Source: Helichrysum umbraculigerum (lineage: Eukaryota > Streptophyta > Magnoliopsida > Asterales > Asteraceae). From it: 64,000 bases of DNA. The notes beneath the pieces were generated by a model. The model did no database searches, was not told the DNA's origin, and saw only the letters and a program-made list of their open reading frames with translations. The stretch is from assembly GCA_949592205.1 (NCBI GenBank), contig CATIUR010000003.1, positions 84,469,001 to 84,533,000 on the forward strand, in the 5' to 3' direction. Each line of letters starts with the position of its first letter. The first letter of the stretch is position 1. A program made the translations under genes and the position numbers. This document shows positions 47,573 to 59,296 of the stretch, one piece after another.

Positions 47573-49006
47573 TCACTCTGGATTTCTCATTCCGTTTAAT
47601 TGAACCAACGTCTTAAATCTTGCTCTGTCGAACGCCTTTATGTATAAGTCTGCTAAGTTATCCAATGATGGAACCTTAACTAACTTTATCAACTTTTTCT
47701 CAGCACAATCTCTAATAAAATGATGTCGAATATCAATATGCTTAGTTTTACTGTGCTTCACCGGATTATTGGTGATCGACATAGTAGATTCGTTATCAAT
47801 CATCATAGGAGTATTGGTTATATTTAACCCGTAATCCCGCAGTTGCTGTTGAATCCAAAGTACTTGCGAGCAACAGCTACCAGCTGCAACATACTCAGCT
47901 TCACATGTAGAGATGGCTACTGAGGTTTGCTTCTTGCACTGCCAGGATACTAATCTACCTCCTAGGAATTGACATCCTCCGGTCGTAGATTTCCTATTCT
48001 GATTGCATCCTCCGTAATCCGAATCAGTATAAGCTACGAGATCTAAGTCTCCATCAATCGGATACCAAAGACCCAGCTTAGGTTTCCCTTTGAGGTAACG
48101 AAAGATTCATTTAACAGCTTGCATGTGTGACTCTTTCGGATTAGCCTGATATCTTGCGCATAAACAGACAGCAAACGTTATGTCAGGCCTAGAGGCTGTA
48201 AGATACATTAGTGATCCGATCATGGCTCTATAAAGAGTTGGATCCACATCGCTATCACTCGATGTATCAGGACCTAGTCCATGATTGACTGGAATTGGAG
48301 TATTGTAGACCTTACTTTCATCCATCTTGAAGCGTTCTAATAGCTCATATGTATATTTAGATTGATGAATAAAGAATCCATCCTTCTTTTGATCAACTTG
48401 TAATCCTAAGAAGAAATTCAACTCTCCCATTGCAGACATTTCAAACCTTTTTCTCATAACTTGTTCGAATTCTTGACACATCTTTTCATCAGACGATCCA
48501 AAGATAATGTCATCAACATAAACTTGCACGAGAAGAAAGTCTTTCTTTTTCCACTTCACAAACAGTGTACTATCAATCGATCCTCTTGTAAATCCATTCT
48601 CAAGTAGATACGTTGATAGTGTTCCATACCATGCCCTAGGTGCTTGATGTAATCCATATAGAGCCTTATTCAAACGATATACTCTATCTGGATACTCAGG
48701 ATCAGCAAACCCTGGCAGTTGTGAAACATACACCAATTCTTCCACTTTGCCATACAAAAAGGCACTCTTAACATCCAACTGATACACTTTTATACCAAAA
48801 TATGATGCGAATGCTAAGAATACTCTAATTGCTTCTAGCCTAGCAACTGGTGCAAACATTTCGTTGTAGTCAATACCTTCTTGTTGATTAAAATCTTGAA
48901 CCACCAGATGAGCTTTATTGCGAGTAACGATTCCTTTATCATCTCTCTTGCACTTAAATACCCATCTAGTTCCAATTGGATATTCTCCCTTTGGTAGGTC
49001 AACCAA
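47573..49006 (-). pseudogene. Copia reverse transcriptase and RNase H (one internal stop)
   Basis: Reading right to left, RT (about 49000-48330) keeps all landmark motifs: GTRWVFKCK, YGLHQAPRAW and the catalytic YVDDIIFG. TGA at 48107-48109 replaces the Arg codon between AVK and IFRYLKG. The frame then stays open through RNase H (TDSDYGG, STCEAEYVAAG, DNES, HIDIRHHF) to the stop at 47573. TAG at 49007-49009 separates it from integrase, where Gln is expected. Apart from these C-to-T stops the domains look intact. Confidence 0.9.
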
Positions 49007-50798
49007 CTACCATACTTGTAATTTAGAGAACTGTGATAGTTCCTCTTGCATTGCTTCTACCCACGAGCTTTCTTTTAAAGCCATTTGAACATTTTTAGGC
49101 TCGACTTGTGAGATAAAGCATGAATATAGACATTGATTAGGAATCCCTGTCTCTTTCATTGCAGTATACAAGCTTTGGTATTCTAAATTCTCAGACGTAC
49201 TAGCTCTGGATTGATGCCTAGTTTGAACCGGAGTATTAATATCACCGATGATGTTTTCAACGGGATGATTCTTACTCGTTCTAGTTGTAGTAACTGGTTC
49301 AACCGGTATCTCATCTTCCAAATTAGTACCAATCTCTTCCAATTCAGGTACATCTTCCGTACGAGCAGAAGATATCCTTAAGTGTTTCAAAGGAGTAAGT
49401 ATATCATCAAACTTTGTAGGAAGATCATCAAGATCTTCTGTTTCTTGAGACTTATCCTCTGAAGGTTGTTGTGACTCACTTGTGGAAGCTTTATCTGAGT
49501 CAACATTAGTCTTAATTCCAGACTGCTTAACACTTGATGTTGAATCGGGACCAATATTCTCATCTTCAAACAATAAATGTTCAGCTATCTCTGAATCACT
49601 GACATAGTCACTAATAGGAACTTTAAATGATGCAAAAAGATCAGAATAATCAAATTGCCAATCTAAGCCCTTATGAACATCAGGTGAGTAGCTCGTAACC
49701 TCAATATTATAAACTACCTCCAAACGTCCTGTGACTTTATTAAAGACTCTCTTGTTTGGTGAATTGGGCATATAACCTAGGAAAAATCCTTCGTCAGCCT
49801 TCTCACCAAATTTTGCTTGATGTTCAGTCTTTAATATGGTGCATGAAACTCCAAAGGGTTCAAATCCTTTTAAGTTAGGTTTCTTATTGTTCAAAAGCTC
49901 ATAACAAGTCTTGTTATGTCTCTTAACCGTAAGAACTCTATTAAGAACATAACATGCTATATTCACTGCTTCTGCCCAAAAGATGACCGGAAGCTTTGAA
50001 TCAGCAAGCATTGTTCTAGCAGCTTCAATCAACGTCCTATTTTTCCTTTCAGCAACACCATTCTGTTGAGGTTCATAAGGTGCACTGAATTGATGTAATA
50101 TCCCTTTGCTTAAGCAATAGATATTCAACGTTGAATTCTTAAATTCTGTTCCATTGTCACTACGAATACGCTTAACTCTCTTTTTATAGACATTCTCTAC
50201 TAGATCAAAGAACTCAATTAGAATTCCTGGAGTTTCATCCTTTGATCCCAAAAAGAATACCCACGAGAATCTAGAATAATCATCTGTGACAACCAAACAG
50301 TACCATTTGCCACCTAGACTTCTCTTGCTTATAGGGCCAAAGAGATCCATATGTAGCAATTCAAATGGCGAGGAGATAGAGTTTTCAGTCTTAGGTCTGT
50401 GTGGTTTCTTGTGCTGCTTTCCTTTCATGCAAGGAACACACTTATCCTCAGACTCGAAACGTTTTTGTGGTACACCTAGAACCAAACCATTTTTGGTTAT
50501 ATAATTCATCTTTCTCCAGTTCAGGTGTGCCATTCTCCTATGCCATAATAATGCGTCTGTTTCCGAAGCCTTGGATAATAAACATGTAGACACCATTGAA
50601 GAGTTAGGAACACCCATGTGGATAGCATAGATGTCCTTCTTCCTTGGCGCCCTCATCAATATCCATTTATCAGGAATTTTGAAACCTGGCTTCAGGACTA
50701 AGGCCTCCTTTTCATTGAAATAAACTGGATGACCTTTATCACAGACTTAGGAAACACTCACTAGGTTGTGAGTTAGTTCTTCAACATAGTTCACATCC
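49007..50798 (-). pseudogene. Copia integrase region
   Basis: The open part (50659-49007, 550 residues) has the GAG-pre-integrase zinc region (LLWHRRMAHLN...CVPCMKGK) and the full catalytic triad: D in LLHMDLFGP, D in RSDNGTEF and E in GVAERKNRT. A long Ser/Glu-rich linker leads to RT. Upstream, TAA at 50747-50749 replaces the Gln of SVSQVCDKG. The integrase core itself is undamaged. Confidence 0.9.
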
Positions 50799-52070
50799 TC
50801 AAGAGTCAAAGTTCCATTTGAAACTTTTCCTTTTCCCGAAATTACTCCTCCTTTTATCTCCTGCAAAATTTACTTTTTGCTTGAGACTCTCCTTGAAGTC
50901 CTTCAGTAGACTTCTTTCTCCGGTCATGTGCCTCGAGCATCCACTGTCTACATACCACCAGCTGTCCTTGTTCACAGCATACTCCTGCACATAACACAAA
51001 ATACGATCAGTTATCAAGAGGGACCCAAGCCATTACGGTCTTGGTTTGTCCCTTATCATCAACAAACTTAAGCTCTTTAAAATAACCATCCTTCCCATCA
51101 GGAGCTTTGGTTACTTTCGAATTAGCTTTAGTTTGTGGACGATCAGCCTTAAGAGGTGAATTTGAGGAGAACCTCTTAGGCACATAATTATGAGCTCTAT
51201 TATGATAATTATAATTAAACTCATGTGATCGCGAAGTAGTACCACTCTCATAATGACTATGGCCTCTACTTGTAGTTCTAAACCTCGACGGTGTCACATC
51301 CCTAGACTTATGGACAGAATTATCAATTTGAGTATATGGCCGTTTAGGTTTAGTTGGGGAGACACTATGTTTACCGTCTCTTTTAAGAATGTTAACAGGT
51401 TTATTACCTAACTTAGGTTTGGTATCTAACCCATCTACAGTCATACTAGAGTCGGTCTGTGTCTTTTCATCCATCACAAGCTTATGTGGTGTTTCAGGCT
51501 TTTTGTTAGGACAACACGAAGCCACGTGTCCCTTTTGATGACACTTGGAACATGACATCTGCTTGCGTGATTTAGGAACTTTTGCATTACCACTCGGAGT
51601 CTTAGGCACTAAAGGTTCAAATATTTGTTCCTTATTAACCTTATCATCAGTCTTAGCATCGTTAATCACTCCACCCGATACAAATTGTATTTTGGTGAAA
51701 TGAGAAGCCTTACTATTATCTGATGAAGGGTTCTTAATAACATCCTTCTGTGCCTCTAACTTTTCCTGATCGTTAGTTACTGAAATTTCAGGATTAGCAT
51801 CTGTCATTTCAGAATCTTCAGGAATAGGAGTGTAATTGGCATTAAAAGGAGGGGATACATCATTGTAACCTAACCCAGTCTTGTCCTTTACACTACGTTG
51901 AGCATCTAACATTTTATCCATTTGAGATGTCCTATAGTTCTCAAGTTTACGGTTTTGCTCAATTAACCTTAAGTTAAGATTCACTATTTCCTGATCCTTA
52001 ACAACTTAGGTGGAACATTTGATTTTCCCACCTCGTGGTCCATTTCGATCATTCTACTTAAGTCAGACAT
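50799..52070 (-). pseudogene. Copia gag (internally deleted) and protease
   Basis: Gag starts at the ATG at 52068-52070 (MSDLSRMIEMDHEV...PPKLL). It is then joined out of frame to a late gag segment (about 51990-51007), so most of the capsid region present in related gags is missing. The remaining segment has one CCHC knuckle, CSKCHQKGHVASC. Protease follows in another frame (51017-50799) with VDSGCSRHMTG. A one-base shift near 50860-50870 takes the reading out of frame before integrase. No functional Gag can come from this copy. Confidence 0.85.
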
Positions 52071-52529
52071 CTTAAAAAGGTAAAATTAAACTGTTTCGCG
52101 AATTCAGAAAACTCAACTCGCAAGACTCAGCTCAACTCGCAATCTCAGCTCGACTCGCAGAATATGTCGATTCGCAAGCCTTAGTTCGGATTGCTAAAGA
52201 TGTCGATTCGCAAGTGTTTTGGATTCGCGAGGGATCTCGGTTCGACTCGCAAGCCTCAGTTCGACTTGCTAGTTCAACTCGGTTCGCAGGCGAAGCTGGA
52301 ACCCTAATCTCGACTCGCGAAACGGCTGTTAAACCCAAAAACGAATATTTAAGGTATTTTTACGACTGAAACTGAGAATTTCGACCGTAAACAAACCCTA
52401 AAATGTCCAGAGAATGATTTTGATCGTTAGTATTGCAAGAAAGCACGTAAAAACGACCCGAATCAAAAACGCAATAACACTAAAACTCACGAACACACTT
52501 GTATCTAGTCCGAAAGCTCTGATACCAGA
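52071..52529 (-). other. Copia leader with primer-binding site and CTCGC cluster
   Basis: GCTCTGATACCA (52516-52527) is the complement of TGGTATCAGAGC, a perfect match to the usual initiator-tRNA-Met site, two bases from the LTR. The leader between it and gag holds a dense cluster of AACTCGC/GACTCGC motifs (about 52085-52325). Confidence 0.85.
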
Positions 52530-53117
52530 TGTAAGTCCCCCAGTTTTAGGATCGATAACTTCGTTATCTTTAGTATTAAGGTGCGGAATCCCTCAATACG
52601 GTGTTATCTTACTAGTAACGAATACGTTCGTAATTGCGTTTATAAAGCTTAACTTTAAACGAATAATACGTCAAAGCCTAGCCGTTAGGTTTAAGTTTTC
52701 TCTGGGTTTAGTGAATTCGCAGATCAGAAAACCGAATGACAAAAGTTATGTTTTTAACGAATAAAAAAACATTATATACGATCAGCTTGTCTCGGCTCGC
52801 ATGGGCCTGCGAGTTCGGTCCAACTCGCAGCCCAAGCCCAGTAAAGGACTCGGCTCGCCAGACTCAAGCTTCGCGAGTTCAGATCTCACCTCACAGCTCA
52901 ACTCGCTGCGACTTGAGATCTCGACTCGTCTCGCATGAAACGTCTATTATTTATTTCGTATTTAAACATTCGTCTAACTTAGCATAATAATATGTTTAAC
53001 GAATATTACTAATAAAACAAATATTTATTTACAAATCTAAACCAATATACAAATGTAATAATAATTACACCAGTCCTATTTCAAGCTAGATCTGTTGTCA
53101 CACTCTATGTTCCAACA
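52530..53117 (-). repeat. 5' LTR of the large copia element
   Basis: 588 bp, nearly identical to 40397-40983. The differences I see are all C/T plus one or two single-base gaps in the AACTTTAAACG stretch. Confidence 0.92.
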
Positions 53118-53122
53118 TGAAA
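53118..53122. other. TSD TGAAA, right copy
   Basis: An exact match to 40392-40396. The host LTR resumes at 53123. Confidence 0.92.
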
Positions 53123-54886
53123 ACAAGCTGTGAGTTGAAATTGAAGCCTTAAAACTTTGATTCAAGTTGCAATAACGTGATTTGATCATCCTCTCATCCT
53201 TATAAACACTTTGTAAGTATTAATCTTTGAATTTCATAAACCCTAGAAATTGGGTTTTTGGGTATTTGATTGAATTAAGATGTGTAATGTTAAATTGAAG
53301 CTTGTAATGATGAAATAATTGTTAGTTGATGCCTAATTCATGATTTGTAATTGAAAACCTAACTTAGAAATGATATAAATGAATGATGATCATGAATTAA
53401 GTTATGGTTTAGTTGATTATTCATGAATTAAAGCTTGTAATCATGTTATAATGGTTAGTTGATAATGTAATCGTGATTATAGTTAAGCTTTAACCTAGAA
53501 ATGATGAAGTTGAAATATGATCATTAATAAAGTTTAAGGGTTTAGTTGATTATGCTATGATCAAAGCTTTTAAGCTTGTGTTATTAGTACATAAGTGGAT
53601 AAGTGTTGCTAATGATCATATTATGATTGATTAAAGATGATTGTGATTAACGATTTTTGAAGTTAATGATCTTGTAATGGTTTAATCATACCACTTGGTG
53701 ATAAGTAAAGTGATTAAAGTGATATTGTGATCATAACTTGATAAATGATCGTGATTGGTAAACTATGAAGATTATAGTTACTAATTGTGTTAAACATTGA
53801 TAATGAGTTTGAAACAGAGATATTGATATAATATAATGATTCAAGTAATAACTCATTGAGATTTGGATTATGAACCATGTGATGTGATATTAACATGAGT
53901 TGATTACTATGAATGAGTTACTAACTCATTTTGTTTAATTGTAATTCCAGATAAACAGAAGACTCAGTGACATTAGACTACTGAGTGGACAACTGGGGTA
54001 TTCGGTGAGTGGATTTATAACCTCAGTGTGATTTAGTTGTAACAGGTTTGGTTACAATGGGTAACGTATTATTACTGTTTTATTATTGCCATGATGATTA
54101 TGGTTGTTAGTAATAATACTGTTGATAGACTGTTTAGTCTGATATGTTGACCTAATTGAATATGTGATCACATGCTATATTTGGCCTTCGGGCATCAGTA
54201 TTGAGGTCAACACGATAGTTGGGTTTGGTTACTATTGTAATACGACAGGAATTTCCTTGTACTTCTCGTTAATAGGAAATTAGGTCGTATGAGATTAGTA
54301 CCAAACTATCGGTCTATTCTGTATTGGCCTTACAGATTGACGGTAAGTGTTCTTGGAGAATCCCCGGGTATTATGATATCTCCAGAGCCACCGATCCTCA
54401 CTGACATGTTATTGTATTGAGATGTTATCTCATTGAAATAGAACTGTATGTTCTTAGCTGAAGGTTTCCCTAAGAACTCTAGATATTCTGTGATATTGTG
54501 TATTTACGATGCTTTGATGTAAACAGAGTTGTTATGCTAAGTTGGGCTGTTGTTTATTATTCACTCACTTAGCGTTGAGCTAATCCCCCACATTAACCCT
54601 TCTTGCAGGTTATAGATTGGATAGTAGTTGGGCAAGAAGTCGGGCTGGATGGAATGTTTGGTGACAAAGCTTTACTCTGATATCCGATTTGTATAAATCA
54701 GTGTTGTCTTTTAATTTTATATAACACCCAGTTTAATGTATTTTGATTGTAATTCATGAGACTAGTTTGAATCTGGTTTTAAATTATCAGATTTTAAAGA
54801 TGTTAATATTATAAGTTAAAATGTTGAAATTTGGACTGACGCTTCCGATGTATTAAATAATACGATTGTAAATGAGGGGTGTTATA

Positions 54887-56722
54887 AGTTGGTATCAGAG
54901 TATAAGTTTGGGTGAACTGTACATTGTAAAATGTTCAATCCCAAACTTTGATACGTGTCAAGTCAAACATTCCAATGAGTGTGGGATTAGTTGTGGTATG
55001 AGAATTAGTTAGTGTGATATGTACTAACGCTTAACAACTTGTGAGATTGTTGTTTTGAATACAGAGACGGTAACACATAAGTACTGACTGGTACTCTCGG
55101 CAATTCGGCTATATCAGGTAATTCTCGATAAGCTTACTTGGATTTACCTTAATTGGAATTGCTTGCTTTACAATGATGATTAGTAGTAAAGTGATTGAAT
55201 CAGACTGATATGATTCCCCGGTTATGAGTCATTGGTGATTATTACTTGTTAATGTGATGCTAGGAATATTAGTTGAGATGTTTAGCATCATGAGTAGTTC
55301 ATAATGAACTAGAAATGGATTTTGTAGACACCTTGTTGAATAAAGTGTAACAGTTGTATTAATTGGATTTAAGTGTGTCTACAATGTGAAAATAAATTAT
55401 AAATCATTGTGTGATTATGATTTGATAAATGCAAGGAGTAGTTATGAATCCTTGCTAGAAAGTAAATTGCTACATGATAAATTGAATCAATGGGACTCCA
55501 TATAGTGAAATTGATGAGATATTGGTATATCACAATCAATGGTTTTGGAGTCATATTGTTGAAATGACTAAGTTACAAAGTGATAAATGTGGCTATATGT
55601 TTATGTGTTTTGCCTTGATCATGATTGTGGTTGAATTATGATCTAGGTATTAAAAGTGGTAAAGTAGAAAGTCAAAGTGGTCAACGAGTCTTTATATGTG
55701 TTGACAAGTTTTGGAAAAGTCATTATAGAAGAATTGTTGTAATTGGTTTAAACATGATGACTTTAATATGAAAGCTGGTGTTTCAAAGCTATAATGTGAC
55801 ACCAATAGTAAAAATGAAGTTGTTTGACTAAGAATAGTCAAAGAAATGTAAATTGGTTGTTATAATAGTGATCATGTGGGCGGAAACCCAAATGGGTTGT
55901 AAAAGTGCCCAAATGGGTTACTTATTGGTTAAATGGTTAAAATGAGTGGTGATTCGAGTATAACGAATGTTAAAGTGACTTTATGTCATAAATATAATAG
56001 CAAAGTGCATTGAAAGAGCTAGTGTAGTCATTTCGGTTAAATTTGATAAAAGTGCCCATTTGGACCCTTAAACGGGTCGACTAGTTAAAACATGATAGAA
56101 CAAGTATATGAGGGTGATGAAAGTGCCCACACGTCACAAATATATGTATAAACATGTTGGCAAAGGGCTGAAATCAGAAAGTAAGCCAATTGGAATATGG
56201 CGTGTCACCAAAATGAGCTAAAATGGTCAAAAATGAGTCGTACATCCGTTTTCTCGTAAAACGTATAAATTGAAAAAGTGTAAAAGGGGAAAGTTTCATT
56301 TTGATCATATGAAAGTGCTTGCAAAATTTCAGACCTTAATTCTTTACGGTTTGAGAGATATTCGCGTTTAAATTTAGTATTTTTGCAACTAAAGTTGCAG
56401 GTCTGAAAATTTCTTAGGAACGTGATCATAGCATGATTATCCGGATCGCGTTAGCATGTTGATTTCGGTGACAGAATGTTTTCTAAAGGTGAACGCGATC
56501 CAGCCCTCTCATTCCGGATCGCGTTTGCATGAAAAATTTCGAAGGATTTTGCAAATTTTGAAAATGCATAATTTTTTTTCAGGGTTACGGTTTAGTGACG
56601 AATTTCACTAACTTAGAATGAGTTGAAATTCGCATGGTCACTTGAAAACGGCCCAATGATCAAAGCTATATTTTATAGCCTAGTCAGTTTTTGGCCATTC
56701 GGGGCCATGAGGCCATCTAGGG
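54887..56722 (+). mobile_element. Internal region of the plus-strand gypsy-type element (non-coding)
   Basis: TGGTATCAGAG at 54890-54900 is a primer-binding site. The following 1.8 kb contains no gag or pol motif in any frame, which points to a non-autonomous (LARD-like) element or deep decay. AAGTGCCCA recurs near 55894, 56050 and 56125. GGATCGCG-type motifs cluster at about 56440-56530. Confidence 0.6.
56718..56722. other. TSD TAGGG, left copy
   Basis: Matches 59292-59296 exactly and brackets the solo LTR. Confidence 0.9.
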
Positions 56723-57207
56723 TGTAACACCCCCAAATTCGTCTGTTTTGTTTAGCGGAAGCATTTTAGTTTAAGTACGGGGGTGCCACAATAACAAAGC
56801 ATGCATACGTATCAGAGCATATGATTACAACAGAACAATATATATTAAGATGCCAAAAGTATTAATTACAAAATTTATGATTCATCGAATCGTACAAGTT
56901 AAAAGTAATAAGTTTACAAAAGTAGATTTCTGGAATATGACTAAAGCAGTTTCAGTTATACTAAAGAAATCCATATATTTTCAAAAAGTTGGCATCCTAA
57001 AACTTCACGGGTCGCCTAATTCTCCATGTGTGTTGGCGATTCTTACATGCGCAGCTAATTCCCTGAAAAACATAGTAAAAGTCAACAACTAGGTTGAGTG
57101 AATTCACAGGTTTTAAGTTTACACAAGTTGAACCAAGTTTGTAAGCACAGTTGTTATCCAAATACGTTCACAAATAGTATTGCCATAATAGTCGAGAATA
57201 AGTTTAG

Positions 57208-57659
57208 TGGAATGTTATCCAAATACACGTTTAGTGGGTTGTTCGTCCCAAGTACAAGTTTAGTGGGTTGTTCGCCCAAAGTTTAGTTTAGTGGGTTGTT
57301 CGCCCAAAATAGATACGTGGGATGTTACCCAAATGTCAGTTTAAAAACACGTGCTGGTCGTTCTCCAGCGTTTTACAAACAGTACCGGTCGTTCTCCGGC
57401 CAAATACGCACGGGTCGTTCTCCCGTTCAACAAAAACAGTTTACCGGTCGTTCTCCCGTCCAACAAACGCATGGGTCGTTCTCCCATCCAAGACGCACGG
57501 GTCGTTCTCCCGTCCCTTGGCCAGTCGTTCTCTGGCACTAAAATACGTAGTTGGTCATTCTCCAGCGTTTACATAAAAGTACCGGTCGTTCTCCGGTATA
57601 CCAAATAAGTTTAAAGGTTTACAGTCGATTGCAAAACAATTTACCGGTCGTTCTCCGGT
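57208..57659. repeat. Array of short hairpins with constant loop and changing stems
   Basis: At least ten units share the loop TCGTTCT (one TCATTCT) with 4-6 bp arms that pair with each other but differ between units. Examples are GCTGG/CCAGC (57353-57369), ACGGG/CCCGT (57410-57426), ATGGG/CCCAT (57471-57487), GCCAG/CTGGC (57520-57536) and TACCGG/CCGGTA (57580-57598). One unit (57443-57459) has a single mispair and one (57550-57566) a T-G pair. Five related units to the left (57208-57331) have TGGG/CCCA or TGGA/TCCA arms with ATGTTA or TTGTTCG-type loops. Short ORFs here are artefacts of the repeat. Confidence 0.88.
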
Positions 57660-58261
57660 CTAGTTAAAACAGTTTGTCGAATAAGTTATCCCATTTGTTC
57701 AGTGTATCAATATGAGAAAGTTATTTCATAAATATCAGTTTGTTCAATAGTCTAATAGTTCAAAGTACTCTAATTGTTCGAGTAAACAAGTATGATTAAA
57801 CAATCATATGAGTAAAAGCAGTTATGGCAATAAGTAAAACAGTTGACTATGTTTTCCACCCCTGTTCAAAAACAGTTAAATCAGTAAAAGTAGGGGCTGT
57901 GAACTCACCTGTTGAGTTAAGTAGTTGTGCGAGTGCTAGCAAACCTAAGCCCAAGTACAATCCAGAATCTCCTAATGTCCTAAACGTACGAGATTTAATA
58001 AGTATGTGGATGTCTAAACTAATCATCCATGCTAGTGTTTGTACAACCAAGTTATGTCCCAAGTATTTGTTAAACGTTTACGTTGTATTTCGTTGTTTGT
58101 GAAAATGTATACGACTTGTTGGTGATGTTTTGAAACAATAGTTCAAAAATGTTATTATCTCATTTGCTATAGTACTGCTACAGTAAAATTTGACTTTTCT
58201 ACAGTAACTTTGACTTTTTAAAATGTGTGTTTTTTTTTTTTTTTTTTTTTTAGGGTTCTGA

Positions 58262-58430
58262 CTTGTGCGACGCAAGGTGCGACGTAAGGGTCTGCGTCGC
58301 ATTCAGGTTTTGCGACGTCATGGGTTGCGTCGCATAGGCGACGTTCGCAATTTAATGAGACGGAACGGGTTGCGTCGCTATCTGCGACGTGGGGATGATT
58401 ATGCGACGCAAAGGCCTGCGTCGCAGTACT
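58262..58430. repeat. GCGAC/GTCGC palindrome cluster in the solo LTR
   Basis: About ten TGCGACG or GCGTCGCA motifs in both orientations. TGCGACGCA at 58402-58410 and TGCGTCGCA at 58417-58425 form a perfect 9-bp stem around six bases. Confidence 0.85.
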
Positions 58431-59291
58431 ATTTTTGGGCCAAAATCAACGAGTTTTGGGTCGATTTAGACGTTTTTGGTTGTATAAAACGCTAAAACAT
58501 GATAATCTAAGTATACTAAACATGAAATATTAACTAAAACTACAAAATCTAGGAATTGACGGGATTTGTCGAAAACTTACGAGTGTCGGATTTGAAATCT
58601 GAAAAGGTAGAAATGTAGATCGTGGTCTCGTGGTCGTTTTATTCCAAAGAAGTATGGTGATTCGGCGTCGTTTGAAGGTAGTTTGTGGCGTTTTTGTGGT
58701 GGTTTTTGGTTGGTGGTGGTTGTAGTAGAGAGAAAAAGAAAAAGAGGGGGTGATGATGAATGAGAAAAGTGGGGAGGGAGAAAGGGTTTTGTCTCCCTTT
58801 TTCCTTCCTCTGTGTTTGCGCTCCGCGTTTGTTTACCCGATCGTTAAATGTTACTTTATTTTAACTAATATATTTTTAATTACATTTTTCATTATATTTT
58901 TAATTAGGATCTTTTTATGAAACTAAATTAATAAGTTTTATAAATTTTAAACCTTGTTTTATTTTAATTATACGAGTTGACGTTTTGCGTTATAAAATGA
59001 TATGTAAATATTATCGACATAATATTTTATTGTTTACGACGTTATTTAATAATTTCGTTTTATTAAATAATTTTGTTCACCAACAGTCGTATATTTTTGT
59101 CGCGTTTGTTTTCAGATTGTTCAGTACGTAATTACTACTAATTACGAATACGTAATACTACGCGTATTATCTAGTTGGGCTTTGCTAGACTTACCTCTAA
59201 AATATGTTGTGAATTCACTCAAGTAGGGAATTAGCCTAATAATGCAAGTGATTAATGTTATTAATCTCGTTTAAATTTGCGAGGTGTTACA

Positions 59292-59296
59292 TAGGG
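59292..59296. other. TSD TAGGG, right copy
   Basis: Directly follows the solo LTR. Confidence 0.9.

Larger units (their letters stand above)
40397..53117 (-). mobile_element. Large Ty1/copia element (SIRE/Maximus-like), 12.7 kb, with an extra gene
   Basis: A complete minus-strand element. The LTRs are at 52530-53117 (5') and 40397-40983 (3'), the primer-binding site at 52516-52527, the polypurine tract next to 40983, and a TGAAA duplication flanks it. Gag, protease, integrase, RT and RNase H occupy 52070-47573. About 2.4 kb of non-coding DNA and then a spliced extra gene (45179-41038) fill the space before the 3' LTR. The protease motif WWYVDSGCSRHMTG and the large size fit the SIRE/Maximus group. 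The LTRs differ at about five C/T positions and one or two single-base gaps by my reading, so the insertion is young. Gag-pol has several breaks. Confidence 0.93.
39958..54886 (+). repeat. 5' LTR of a plus-strand gypsy-type element, split by a copia insertion
   Basis: The LTR begins TGTAACATCC at 39958 and ends GGGGTGTTATA at 54886, followed at once by a primer-binding site. The terminal CA has become TA. Removing the copia element and one TGAAA leaves an LTR of about 2.2 kb (39958-40396 plus 53123-54886). It interrupts the decayed gypsy pol. No second copy of this LTR lies in the window. Confidence 0.8.
56723..59291 (-). repeat. Solo gypsy-type LTR, 2569 bp
   Basis: On the minus strand it starts TGTAACACCTCGC (59291) and ends GGGGGTGTTACA (56723), with a perfect TAGGG duplication and no internal region. 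This is the usual product of LTR-LTR recombination that removes an element's body. It contains a hairpin array (57208-57659), a run of T (about 58228-58252) and a GCGAC motif cluster (58262-58430). Confidence 0.9.

Noticed and set aside
55860..55925. CCCAAATGGG palindromes in the non-coding element body
   Set aside because: Only two or three copies. Expected by chance duplication; no further support.
57296..57608. Several 80-85 codon ORFs in all plus frames
   Set aside because: Created by the hairpin array. Overlapping open frames in all three phases are a low-complexity artefact.
57208..57659. CRISPR-like array of repeats and spacers
   Set aside because: Repeats are short hairpins with changing arms and irregular spacing, inside a plant LTR with a target-site duplication. 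No cas gene and no bacterial context.
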